DNA of 13,557 bases from JBLNBU01 sp050260215. GTDB taxonomy: Bacteria > Pseudomonadota > Alphaproteobacteria > Rhodospirillales > Magnetospirillaceae. Below, one piece after another: positions 1 through 6,621 of the stretch. The notes beneath the pieces were generated by a model. The model saw only the letters and a program-made list of their open reading frames with translations. It searched no databases and was not told the DNA's origin. The position numbers and the translations under genes were made by a program. How positions within the stretch are numbered: position 1 is the stretch's first letter; the number at the start of each line of letters is the position of its first letter. The stretch covers positions 1 to 13,557 of the forward strand of contig JBLNBU010000053.1 in the NCBI GenBank assembly GCA_050260215.1, in the 5' to 3' direction.

Positions 1-588
1 GTGCTGTTCCACGGCAATGGCGGGGCGATCGTGCACCGGGCCCGCAAGGCCCGGCATTTCCTCAATCACGGCTATGGGGTGTTCCTGGCCGAGTATCGCG
101 GCTATGGCGGCAATCCCGGCCGGCCGAGCGAGGACGGGCTGTACGCCGATGCCCGTGCCGTGCTGGCCTGGTTGCAGACGCGCGGGGTGGTCGGCCATCG
201 GCTGGTGTTGTACGGCGAATCGCTGGGCAGCGGGGTGGCGGTGCAGATGGCCGTCGAGCACGAGATCGCCGCCCTGGTGCTTGAGGCGCCGTTCACCCGC
301 CTGCCGGCGCTGGCGCCGGCCTACGTGCCACCACCGGTGGCCGAGGTGGTGATGCTCGACCGCTTCGACAACCTGGCCAAGATCGGCCGGGTCACCGTGC
401 CGCTGCTGATCGTCCATGGCGGCGAGGATGCGGTGGTGCCCCAGTCCATGGGCCGTGCCCTGCTGGCGGCGGCGGTGTCCTCGCCCGATCCCGATGGTGT
501 CTTCCCGCCCATGGCCGGCCACCACAACGTCTGGGAACTGGCCGGCGAGGATGCCGCCATCGCCTTCCTGCGGCGATTGGGCCGCTAG
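1..588 (+). CDS. Alpha/beta hydrolase, BEM46/ABHD13-17-like, 5' end cut by window
   Basis: The frame is open from the first base, and 195 residues are visible. Seen: an HGNGG oxyanion-hole motif at residues 4-8, EYRGYGG at 31-37, the nucleophile elbow GESLGSG with Ser74, a probable acid Asp143 in HGGEDAVVP, and a catalytic His at 174 or 175 in AGHHNVW. These give a complete Ser-Asp-His triad of the COG1073 alpha/beta hydrolase type. Family members normally have about 60-90 further N-terminal residues, often a membrane anchor, before HGNGG. The GTG at position 1 is therefore almost certainly internal and the gene truncated by the window. The family includes membrane-associated serine hydrolases; the substrate here is unknown. 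The gene lies 72 nt before hldD, whose own promoter suggests separate expression. Confidence 0.88.
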   Translation: MLFHGNGGAIVHRARKARHFLNHGYGVFLAEYRGYGGNPGRPSEDGLYADARAVLAWLQTRGVVGHRLVLYGESLGSGVAVQMAVEHEIAALVLEAPFTRLPALAPAYVPPPVAEVVMLDRFDNLAKIGRVTVPLLIVHGGEDAVVPQSMGRALLAAAVSSPDPDGVFPPMAGHHNVWELAGEDAAIAFLRRLGR

Positions 589-601
589 GGACTAACCCGC
601 C

Positions 602-630
602 TTGCCCGCAGGCCCCCGGGGGCCTATAAC
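602..630 (+). promoter_or_regulatory. Sigma70-like promoter of the hldD operon
   Basis: TTGCCC (602-607) and TATAAC (625-630) are separated by exactly 17 nt, which fits a housekeeping promoter (4/6 and 5/6 matches). Transcription would start near 637 and give a leader of about 24 nt. The spacer contains most of a perfect 16-nt palindrome (610-625). Confidence 0.5.
610..625. promoter_or_regulatory. 16-nt perfect palindrome in promoter spacer
   Basis: AGGCCCCCGGGGGCCT reads the same on both strands and occupies the spacer between the proposed -35 and -10 boxes of hldD, ending on the first T of the -10. It has no loop and no T-run after it, so an operator fits better than a terminator. It could also be GC-rich chance. 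Confidence 0.3.
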
Positions 631-632
631 GG

Positions 633-653
633 CTCCGGACTCATATTCCGGAG
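633..653 (+). promoter_or_regulatory. Inverted repeat covering the hldD ribosome binding site
   Basis: CTCCGG (633-638) and CCGGAG (648-653) can pair as a 6-bp stem with a 9-nt loop. The right arm contains GGAG (650-653), the Shine-Dalgarno sequence 7 nt before the hldD ATG at 661. If transcription begins upstream of 633 the RBS could be masked. If it begins near 637, as the nearby promoter predicts, most of the left arm is not transcribed and the repeat would matter only at the DNA level. Confidence 0.35.
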
Positions 654-660
654 TGGACGG

Positions 661-1647
661 ATGATCCTGGTGACGGGCGGGGCTGGCTTCATCGGCTCGA
701 ACATCCTGGCGGCGCTGGAAGAGCGCGGCGCCGGCAAGCTGATCCTGTGCGACCGGCTGCGCGCCAACGACAAGTGGCGCAACGTGTCCCAACGCGAGTT
801 GGCCGACATCGTCCACCCCGAGCAGCTGTTCGACTTCCTGGAAGCGAACCGCAAGCACATGGAGGTGATCTTCCATATGGGCGCCATCTCGGCCACCACC
901 GAGACCGACGCCGACAAGATCGTCGCCAACAACTTCTCGCTGTCCTTGGCGCTGTGGAAGTGGTGCGCGCTCAACAACGTGCGCTTCATCTACGCCTCGT
1001 CGGCGGCCACCTACGGCGATGGCACCGCCGGCTTCGACGACGACTGGTCCATGGACCACCTGGCGACCTTGAAGCCGCTCAACGCCTATGGCTGGTCCAA
1101 GCACCTGTTCGACCGCCGGGTGTCGCGCAAGATCGCCGCCGGCTCGCGCCGTCCGCCGCAGTGGGCGGGCCTGAAGTTCTTCAACGTCTACGGCCCCAAC
1201 GAGTACCACAAGGGCGGCCAGCAAAGCGTGGTGGCCCAGGTCTATCCGCACGCGGTGGCCGATTCGCCGTTCCAGCTGTTCCGCTCGCACAATCCCAACT
1301 ACAAGGACGGCGAGCAACTGCGCGACTTCATCTGGATCGAAGACTGCATCGACGTGATGATGTGGCTGCTGGACAACCCGTCGGTCAACGGCATCTTCAA
1401 CGTCGGCACCGGCAAGTCGCGCACCTTCCTCGACTTGGCCTCGTCGGTCTACCGCGCGCTGGGCAAGGAACCGCAGATCAAATTCCGCGACACCCCCGTG
1501 GCCATCCGCGACAAGTACCAGTATTTCACCGAGGCGAAGATGAGCCGCCTGCGCGAGGCCGGCTACGACAAGCCCTTCACCTCGCTCGAGGACGGTGTCG
1601 CCAAGTACGTGCGCAACTTCCTCGCCGCGCCCGACCCCTACCGCTGA
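661..1647 (+). CDS. hldD: ADP-L-glycero-D-manno-heptose 6-epimerase
   Basis: This 328-aa protein interconverts ADP-D-glycero- and ADP-L-glycero-D-manno-heptose, the last step in making the activated heptose for the LPS inner core (cytoplasmic; also called RfaD/GmhD). Seen: the Rossmann NAD(P) motif TGGAGFIG at residues 5-12, SSAATYGDG at 113-121 with the catalytic Ser, YGWSK at 143-147 giving the SDR Tyr-Lys pair, FFNVYGPNEYHKGGQ at 173-187, and RDFIWIEDC at 221-229, all in the order expected for extended SDR epimerases. The length is close to the roughly 310 aa usual for HldD. The ATG at 661 has GGAG 7 nt upstream and starts exactly at the nucleotide-binding strand. It is the first gene of the proposed envelope operon. 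Confidence 0.95.
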   Translation: MILVTGGAGFIGSNILAALEERGAGKLILCDRLRANDKWRNVSQRELADIVHPEQLFDFLEANRKHMEVIFHMGAISATTETDADKIVANNFSLSLALWKWCALNNVRFIYASSAATYGDGTAGFDDDWSMDHLATLKPLNAYGWSKHLFDRRVSRKIAAGSRRPPQWAGLKFFNVYGPNEYHKGGQQSVVAQVYPHAVADSPFQLFRSHNPNYKDGEQLRDFIWIEDCIDVMMWLLDNPSVNGIFNVGTGKSRTFLDLASSVYRALGKEPQIKFRDTPVAIRDKYQYFTEAKMSRLREAGYDKPFTSLEDGVAKYVRNFLAAPDPYR

Positions 1648-1658
1648 AGGTGCCGCCC

Positions 1659-2468
1659 GTGCTGGCTCTGGCCTACCCCCACATCGACCCCATCGCCATC
1701 CAGCTGGGGCCGTTCGCCGTCCGCTGGTACGCCATCGCCTACATCGCCGGGCTGCTGCTGGGCTGGCGCTACGTCAAGGCGCTGATCCAGCGCCCGCCGC
1801 GCGCCATGCGCCAGGAGGACGTCGACGACTTCCTGGTGTGGGCGACGCTGGGCGTGGTGCTGGGCGGCCGCCTGGGCTACGTGCTGTTCTACAAGCCGCT
1901 CTACTACCTCGCCCATCCGCTCGAGGTGTTCGCCGTCTGGCAGGGCGGCATGGCCTTCCACGGCGGCGCCCTGGGCGTGATCGTGGCCATCATCCTGTTT
2001 TCGCGCCGGCACAAGCTGGACCTGTTCGCCGTCGGCGACGTCATCTGCTGCGCCGTGCCCATCGGCCTGTTCTTCGGCCGCATCGCCAACTTCATCAACG
2101 GCGAACTGTTCGGCCGCGTCGCCCCCGACGTGCCGTGGGCGATGATCTTCCCGGGCGGCGGTCCCGACCCGCGCCACCCCAGCCAGCTCTACGAGGCGGG
2201 CATGGAAGGCCTGGTGCTGGGCACCTTGCTGTTCCTGCTGTGGCGCATCCCGGCGGTGCGCCTGCGCACCGGCATCCTGTCGGGGATGTTCCTGGCGGGC
2301 TATGGCGTCGCCCGCACGGTGGGCGAGCTGTTCCGCCAGCCCGACGCCCATCTGGGCTTCCTGATCGGCGGCACCACCATGGGGCAGTTGCTGTCCATCC
2401 CGTTGATCCTGGCAGGCTCGGGCCTCATCTGGTGGGGCAGCCGCAAGACACCCGGACCCAACCGCTGA
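1659..2468 (+). CDS. lgt: Phosphatidylglycerol-prolipoprotein diacylglyceryl transferase
   Basis: This 269-aa integral inner-membrane enzyme transfers diacylglyceryl from phosphatidylglycerol to the lipobox cysteine of prolipoproteins, the first step of lipoprotein maturation. Seen: about seven hydrophobic segments, RWYAIAYIAG at residues 22-31, the conserved His101 in GGMAFHGG, the Lgt signature GRIANFINGELFGR at 140-153, RHPSQLYEA at 172-180, and ARTVGELFR at 218-226 with its conserved Arg/Glu. I chose the GTG at 1659 because GAAGG at 1646-1650 lies 8 nt upstream. An in-frame GTG at 1650 would add three residues but has no RBS. The RBS overlaps the hldD stop, suggesting translational coupling. 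The TGA shares one base with the next gene's ATG. Confidence 0.96.
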   Translation: MLALAYPHIDPIAIQLGPFAVRWYAIAYIAGLLLGWRYVKALIQRPPRAMRQEDVDDFLVWATLGVVLGGRLGYVLFYKPLYYLAHPLEVFAVWQGGMAFHGGALGVIVAIILFSRRHKLDLFAVGDVICCAVPIGLFFGRIANFINGELFGRVAPDVPWAMIFPGGGPDPRHPSQLYEAGMEGLVLGTLLFLLWRIPAVRLRTGILSGMFLAGYGVARTVGELFRQPDAHLGFLIGGTTMGQLLSIPLILAGSGLIWWGSRKTPGPNR

Positions 2469-3559
2469 TGGCATCCACGCCGCTGGCCGGCCTGCTCGCC
2501 GAGCGCATCCGGGCTCGCGGGCCGATTTCCGTCGCCGAATACATGGCTGAGGCGCTGGGGCATCCCGAGCACGGCTACTACATCCGTCGCGACCCCTTCG
2601 GCCGGCGCGGCGACTTCACCACCGCGCCCGAGGTCAGCCAGATGTTCGGCGAACTGGTCGGCCTGTGGGCGGCGGTGGTGTGGCAGATGATGGGCGCGCC
2701 GGGGCGCGTGGTGCTGGCCGAGATGGGGCCGGGACGCGGTACCCTGATGAGCGACCTGCTGCGCGCCGCGGCCACCGTGGCGCCTTTCCGCGCCGCCGCC
2801 GAGATCCACCTGGTCGAGACCAGCCCCCACCTGCGCCGCCGCCAGGAAAAGACCCTGGCCGGGCATGCGGTCACCTGGCACGACCGCTTCGACCAGCTGC
2901 CCGACGGGCCGATGATCCTGGTCGCCAACGAGCTGTTCGACGCCCTGCCCATCCGGCAGTTCGAGAAGCGCGCCGGGATCTGGCGCGAGCGCCTGGTGGG
3001 CCTGGGCGACACCGGCGAGTTCGAATTCATCCCCGGGCCCGAGGCCGCTCCGCCCTTGGACCAGTCCATGCTGGACGACGCCCAGGACGGGTCGGTGGCC
3101 GAATGGGGCGAGGCCGGCAGGGCTTTGGCCGCGGCCATGGGCGCCCGCCTGGCCCGACAGGGGGGGGCGGCACTGATCGTGGACTACGGCTATGACCGAA
3201 GCGGGATCGGCGACACCCTGCAGGCGGTCAGGAAGCACCGTTTCCACCCGGTGCTGCACGACCCCGGCGACGCCGACCTGACCGCCCATGTGGACTTCGC
3301 CGGATTGGCGGAATCGGCAGCTCCGTCAAGGGCTTGGGGGCCGGTGTCGCAGGCTCGCTTCCTGACCCGGCTGGGCATCGAGGCGCGTGCCGCCATGCTG
3401 CAGCGGGCAGCCCAGCCGACGGTAGCCGCCGACATTGCCGGCCAATTGCAGCGCTTGATCGATCCCGCCGAAATGGGCACCTTGTTCCGCGTCCTGGCGC
3501 TGGCCGATCCGGCCCTTCCTGCGCCGCCGGGACTGGAACAGGGGAATCCCCCGGCATGA
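2468..3559 (+). CDS. MidA/NDUFAF7-family SAM-dependent methyltransferase (COG1565)
   Basis: This is a 363-aa cytoplasmic protein. Seen: an N-terminal part with YMAEALGHPEHGYYIRRDPFG (split as residues 25-39 and 40-45), GDFTTAPE at 48-55, the SAM-binding motif EMGPGRGTL at 85-93, NELFDALPIRQF at 154-165, DYGY at 239-242, QAVRKH at 252-257 and HVDF at 274-277. These are the conserved blocks of COG1565. The mitochondrial relative NDUFAF7 dimethylates an arginine of the complex I subunit NDUFS2; whether bacterial members do the same to NuoD is inferred, not shown. The ATG overlaps the lgt stop by one base (TGATG), so translation is probably coupled. A run of eight G at 3160-3167 falls inside the gene. 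Confidence 0.9.
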   Translation: MASTPLAGLLAERIRARGPISVAEYMAEALGHPEHGYYIRRDPFGRRGDFTTAPEVSQMFGELVGLWAAVVWQMMGAPGRVVLAEMGPGRGTLMSDLLRAAATVAPFRAAAEIHLVETSPHLRRRQEKTLAGHAVTWHDRFDQLPDGPMILVANELFDALPIRQFEKRAGIWRERLVGLGDTGEFEFIPGPEAAPPLDQSMLDDAQDGSVAEWGEAGRALAAAMGARLARQGGAALIVDYGYDRSGIGDTLQAVRKHRFHPVLHDPGDADLTAHVDFAGLAESAAPSRAWGPVSQARFLTRLGIEARAAMLQRAAQPTVAADIAGQLQRLIDPAEMGTLFRVLALADPALPAPPGLEQGNPPA

Positions 3560-4323
3560 TCACGCTGTCGGCTCTCAACGACTTCACCCGCATCCGCCAC
3601 GGCTTCTTCACCCGCGAGGGCGGGGTGTCGCAGGGGATCTACGCCTCGCTCAACTGCGGCCCCGGGTCCAAGGACGACCCGGCCGCGGTGGCCGAGAACC
3701 GGGCCCGCTGCATGGCCCAGCTGGACCTTGCGCCCGAGGCGCTGGTGACCGTCTACCAGTGCCACACCGCCGACGCGGTGGTGGTCGACGGCCCGTGGCC
3801 GGGCGGCAAGGGGCCGGCGGCCGACGCCATGGTCACCGACCGTCCGGGCCTGGCGCTGGGCATCCTGACCGCCGACTGCGCCCCGGTGCTGCTGGCCGAC
3901 GGCCGCGCCGGGGTGGTCGCCGCCGCCCACGCCGGCTGGCGCGGTGCGGTCTTTGGCGTGCTGGACAACACCATCGCCGCCATGGTGCGGCTGGGGGCCC
4001 GGCCTGCCTCCATCGTCGCCGCGGTCGGCCCCTGCATCGGCCAGCGCAGCTACGAGGTCGGGCCCGAATTCCCCGCCCCCTTCCTGGCCGAGGCCCCGTC
4101 CAACGCCGACTTCTTCGCGCCGTCCCGCCGCGAGGGGCATTTCCTGTTCGACCTGCCCGGCTACGTGTCGCGGCGCCTGGCCCGCCTGGGCGTGCACGAG
4201 GTCACCCGCGTGCCGGCCGACACCTGCCGCGACGAGGCGCGCTTCTTCAGCTATCGCCGTGCCACCTTGCGCGGCGAGCCCGACTACGGCCGCCAGTTGT
4301 CGGTGATCACCGTCGAGCGCTGA
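3556..4323 (+). CDS. pgeF: PgeF/YfiH/LACC1-family protein (peptidoglycan editing factor)
   Basis: This is a 255-aa protein. Seen: HGFFTREGGVSQG at residues 15-27, QCHTADAV at 69-76 with His70, TADCAPVLLAD at 105-115 with Cys108, AAHAGWRG at 123-130 with His125, GPCIGQRSYEVG at 158-169, and the C-terminal block DEARFFSYRR at 226-235. His70-Cys108-His125 form the metal-site triad of the family, often annotated as polyphenol oxidase or multicopper laccase. Known for relatives: E. coli YfiH (PgeF) affects fidelity of the peptidoglycan stem peptide, and LACC1-type members act on purine nucleosides. The activity here is therefore open. The ATG overlaps the previous stop by 4 nt (ATGA), indicating coupled translation. 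Confidence 0.92.
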   Translation: MITLSALNDFTRIRHGFFTREGGVSQGIYASLNCGPGSKDDPAAVAENRARCMAQLDLAPEALVTVYQCHTADAVVVDGPWPGGKGPAADAMVTDRPGLALGILTADCAPVLLADGRAGVVAAAHAGWRGAVFGVLDNTIAAMVRLGARPASIVAAVGPCIGQRSYEVGPEFPAPFLAEAPSNADFFAPSRREGHFLFDLPGYVSRRLARLGVHEVTRVPADTCRDEARFFSYRRATLRGEPDYGRQLSVITVER

Positions 4324-4325
4324 AC

Positions 4326-5123
4326 ATGTTCCGGCCTCTCCTCCTGTGTGCCGTCGCCCTCTTGCTGGCCGGCTGTCCCGAACTGCCCCAGCCCTTCCGC
4401 CACGAGGGAGTCAATTCCCTGGCCGCTCCCCGGCTGGCGCGCGGGGTGGCGGTGCGTGCGCCCGACGGGCTGGCCTGGGGGCCTGACCTGGCCAAGGCGG
4501 TGGTCAAGCGGCTGGTGGCCAGCGAGGTGCCGGCGACCTTGAGCGAGGGCGGCAAGGGTGCGGCGGTGCTGGACGGTACCCTGGCTGCGGGGGAGCTGCG
4601 CTGGCAGCTGACCCTGCCCGACCGCGAGCAGCCCGCCGTCTATGTCCAGCGCATGCCCGAGGGGCTGGTGGCCAATGCCGACGCCCGCACCATCAATTCC
4701 CTGGCCTCGGAGGTGGTGGCCGGGCTGGCCGGGCCGCTGTTCGACCTGCCCGATCCCAAGGCGGCGCCCAGGCGCCCCACCGTCCGCCTGGTCGGCCCGA
4801 CCGGCCTGCCCGGCGACGGCGACAAGGCCCTGGTCCAGGCCATGCGGATCGCGCTCGAGGGCGCCGGGGTCAAGGTCGCCGACGACGCGCCGCTGGTGGT
4901 CACCGGCCGCGCCACGCTGACGCCCGTCGCCGGCGGCAAGATCGCCATGGACTTGGCATGGACGGTGGCCGACGGCGCCGGCGCCAGCCTGGGCAGTGCC
5001 GCCCAGCAAGGGGTGGTCCCGGCCGACCGGGTGGCCAAGGCGTGGGGCACCCTGGCGCCGGACATCGCCGCCGGCGGAGCCGACGGCGTGCTGCAGATCC
5101 TGCGCCGCGCAACCCCCAGATGA
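4326..5123 (+). CDS. Lipoprotein of unknown function with two similar halves
   Basis: I do not recognise this 265-aa protein. It starts 2 nt after the pgeF stop, with a short signal peptide and lipobox L14-A15-G16-C17. Pro18 rather than Asp follows the cysteine, so outer-membrane sorting is plausible. The mature part seems to hold two related units, about residues 41-137 and 152-260. Each opens with a beta strand, then a KA-V helix, then a VxxGxxTL-type strand (KAVVKRLV to LDGTL at 57-86, KALVQAMR to TGRATL at 167-198), and ends with a V-ADx helix (VANADARTINSL, VPADRVAKAWGTL). As last gene of the envelope run it is a natural Lgt substrate. The RBS is weak (GAG in GTCGAGCG); coupling to pgeF may drive its translation. 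Confidence 0.8.
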   Translation: MFRPLLLCAVALLLAGCPELPQPFRHEGVNSLAAPRLARGVAVRAPDGLAWGPDLAKAVVKRLVASEVPATLSEGGKGAAVLDGTLAAGELRWQLTLPDREQPAVYVQRMPEGLVANADARTINSLASEVVAGLAGPLFDLPDPKAAPRRPTVRLVGPTGLPGDGDKALVQAMRIALEGAGVKVADDAPLVVTGRATLTPVAGGKIAMDLAWTVADGAGASLGSAAQQGVVPADRVAKAWGTLAPDIAAGGADGVLQILRRATPR

Positions 5124-5150
5124 AGGCGGGCGCAAGGGGTGCCACGGCGG

Positions 5151-5179
5151 TTTACAGATGCAGCGTCGACTGATATACG
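5151..5179 (+). promoter_or_regulatory. Sigma70-like promoter of prs
   Basis: TTTACA (5151-5156) and TATACG (5174-5179) are separated by 17 nt in the gap between the lipoprotein gene and prs. Transcription would start near 5186 and leave a leader of about 135 nt before the prs ATG. Confidence 0.5.
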
Positions 5180-5224
5180 GGTGCCGGTTTCGAAGAGCTG
5201 AAGACACTTATGGCGCAGCCGCAT

Positions 5225-5272
5225 CCGGAGCATCGGGGTTCCGGGCAGGGGAGGCGGCGCCACCGGGCGCCG
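5225..5272 (+). other. Two possible hairpins in the prs leader
   Basis: CCGGA (5225-5229) can pair with TCCGG (5240-5244). CGGCGCC (5255-5261) pairs perfectly with GGCGCCG (5266-5272) around the loop ACCG. The second ends 47 nt before the prs ATG. Neither is followed by a T-run, so they are leader structures rather than intrinsic terminators. I recognise no known riboswitch; chance in GC-rich DNA is possible. Confidence 0.3.
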
Positions 5273-5319
5273 GCCCGTGCGCTACGACGTTCACGCCCGC
5301 TCTCAAGGGTCAGCTCGCC

Positions 5320-6252
5320 ATGAAGATTCTCGCCTGCAACAGCAACCGGCCCCTCGCGGAAGCGATCGCCGAATATCTGACCATGTCGATCACCAAGGCG
5401 AGCATCCGCCGCTTTTCCGACATGGAGATCTTCGTGGAGATTCACGAGAACGTCCGCGGCGAGGACGTCTTCGTCATCCAGTCGACCTGCTTTCCCACCA
5501 ACGACAACCTGATGGAACTGCTGGTGACCCTGGACGCGCTGCGGCGCGGCTCGGCCCGGCGCATCACCGCGGTCATCCCCTATTTCGGCTATGCCCGCCA
5601 GGACCGCAAGTCGGGTCCGCGCACGCCGATCTCGGCCAAGCTGGTGGCCAACCTGATCACCACCGCCGGCGCCGACCGCGTGGTCACGCTGGACCTGCAC
5701 TCGGGCCAGATCCAGGGCTTCTTCGACATCCCGCTCGACAACCTGTACGCCGCTCCGGTGTTCACCAACGACATCCGCGCCCGCTATGCCGGCGACGACG
5801 TCATGGTGGTGTCGCCCGACGTGGGCGGCGTGGTCCGTGCACGTGCCATCGCCAGCCGCATTGACGCCGATCTGGCCATCATCGACAAGCGCCGCGAGCG
5901 CGCCGGCGTCTCCGAGGTCATGAACATCATCGGCGAGGTCAAGGGCCGGCGCTGCATCATGGTCGACGACATCGTCGATTCGGCTGGCACGCTGTGCAAC
6001 GCCGCCGAGGCGCTGATGAAGCACGGCGCGGTGTCGGTGGCGGCCTATGTGACCCACGGCGTGCTGTCGGGCGGCGCGGTGGCCCGCGTCACCTCGTCGC
6101 CGCTGGAAGAGCTGGTGATCACCGATTCCATCCCCCCCACCGAGGCGGTGAAGATGGCGCGCAACATCCGCCAGATCACCATCGCCCCCTTGATGGCCGA
6201 ATCCATCCAGCGCATCTCCGAAGAGCGCTCGGTTTCCAGCCTGTTCGATTAG
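5320..6252 (+). CDS. prs: Ribose-phosphate pyrophosphokinase (PRPP synthetase)
   Basis: This 310-aa cytosolic enzyme makes PRPP from ribose 5-phosphate and ATP for purine, pyrimidine, histidine, tryptophan and NAD synthesis. Seen: RFSDMEIFVEI at residues 31-41, FPTNDNLMELL at 58-68, PYFGYARQDRK at 87-97 for ATP binding, DLHSGQIQGFF at 125-135 with the metal-binding His127, the flexible catalytic loop DKRRER at 189-194, and the PRPP/ribose-phosphate loop VDDIVDSAGT at 215-224. The length is typical of class I enzymes. The ATG at 5320 has AAGGG (5305-5309) upstream and begins MKILACNSNRPLA, as the family does; longer in-frame starts would cross the 196-nt leader. It probably has its own promoter (5151-5179) and is convergent with the Hpt gene. 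Confidence 0.97.
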   Translation: MKILACNSNRPLAEAIAEYLTMSITKASIRRFSDMEIFVEIHENVRGEDVFVIQSTCFPTNDNLMELLVTLDALRRGSARRITAVIPYFGYARQDRKSGPRTPISAKLVANLITTAGADRVVTLDLHSGQIQGFFDIPLDNLYAAPVFTNDIRARYAGDDVMVVSPDVGGVVRARAIASRIDADLAIIDKRRERAGVSEVMNIIGEVKGRRCIMVDDIVDSAGTLCNAAEALMKHGAVSVAAYVTHGVLSGGAVARVTSSPLEELVITDSIPPTEAVKMARNIRQITIAPLMAESIQRISEERSVSSLFD

Positions 6253-6266
6253 GGCGCTGGACAAAG

Positions 6267-6288
6267 CCCTCTCCCGCTTGGGAGAGGG
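6267..6288. terminator. Hairpin between convergent prs and Hpt genes
   Basis: CCCTCTCCC (6267-6275) pairs perfectly with GGGAGAGGG (6280-6288) around GCTT. On the - strand it is followed by CTTTGT, so it fits best as the terminator of the receiver-Hpt unit. On the + strand it follows prs but lacks a T-run. The sequence also resembles short dispersed palindromes common in proteobacterial intergenic regions. Confidence 0.6.
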
Positions 6289-6294
6289 GGGTGA

Positions 6295-6606
6295 TCAAGA
6301 GGCCGCCGCCTTCAGCTCCGCCACCATCGCTGCGACGGTGCTGCCGTCCCCGCCGGCCTTCAGCCGCCGGCACAACTCGCCCGCCAGTTCGGTCACCCGC
6401 GGATAGCCGAAGGTGGCCGCCTGGCCCTTGATGTCGTGGGCGACGGCGAACGCGCCGGCCAGGTCGCCGGCGGCAAGGGCGGCGTCCAGGCGGGCCAGGT
6501 CAGCCTGCAGCCATGCGGCATAGCTGTCTTGAAGGGCATCGAGCGCGGCTTCGGCCCGCGCCAGCGCGGCCGGGTCGAGATCGGGAAGCGGCGGGTCGCC
6601 GGCCAC
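6295..6606 (-). CDS. Stand-alone Hpt (histidine phosphotransfer) protein
   Basis: This is a 103-aa all-helical protein. Seen: AHDIKGQAATFGYPRV at residues 56-71, the Hpt signature, with phospho-accepting His57 and the following Lys60-Gly61, then an ELAGELCRRL helix. Known role: Hpt domains relay phosphate between receiver domains of hybrid kinases and response regulators. The start is a GTG at 6606, with GGGGA in the 15-nt gap after the receiver gene, so the two are probably cotranscribed. No kinase or catalytic domain is fused. The natural partner is the adjacent CheY-like protein, and the kinase feeding the pair is not in this unit. Confidence 0.88.
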   Translation of the reverse strand: MAGDPPLPDLDPAALARAEAALDALQDSYAAWLQADLARLDAALAAGDLAGAFAVAHDIKGQAATFGYPRVTELAGELCRRLKAGGDGSTVAAMVAELKAAAS

Positions 6607-6621
6607 CGGAAGATCCCCGGG

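Noticed and set aside
570..585. GCGGC-GATTGG-GCCGC inverted repeat at the end of the hydrolase gene as terminator
   Set aside because: It has a short stem and no T-run, and it lies mostly within coding sequence. Not enough to call a terminator.
592..1317. Long antisense frame opposite hldD, and similar long frames opposite lgt, pgeF and prs
   Set aside because: These are mirror effects of GC-biased third positions. The predicted proteins are His/Gly/Arg-rich with no domain motifs.
5120..5173. 17-codon frame overlapping the lipoprotein stop (ATGA)
   Set aside because: The overlap looks like coupling, but the peptide (MKAGARGATAVYRCSVD) has no recognisable feature and the proposed prs promoter runs through it. 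Probably chance.
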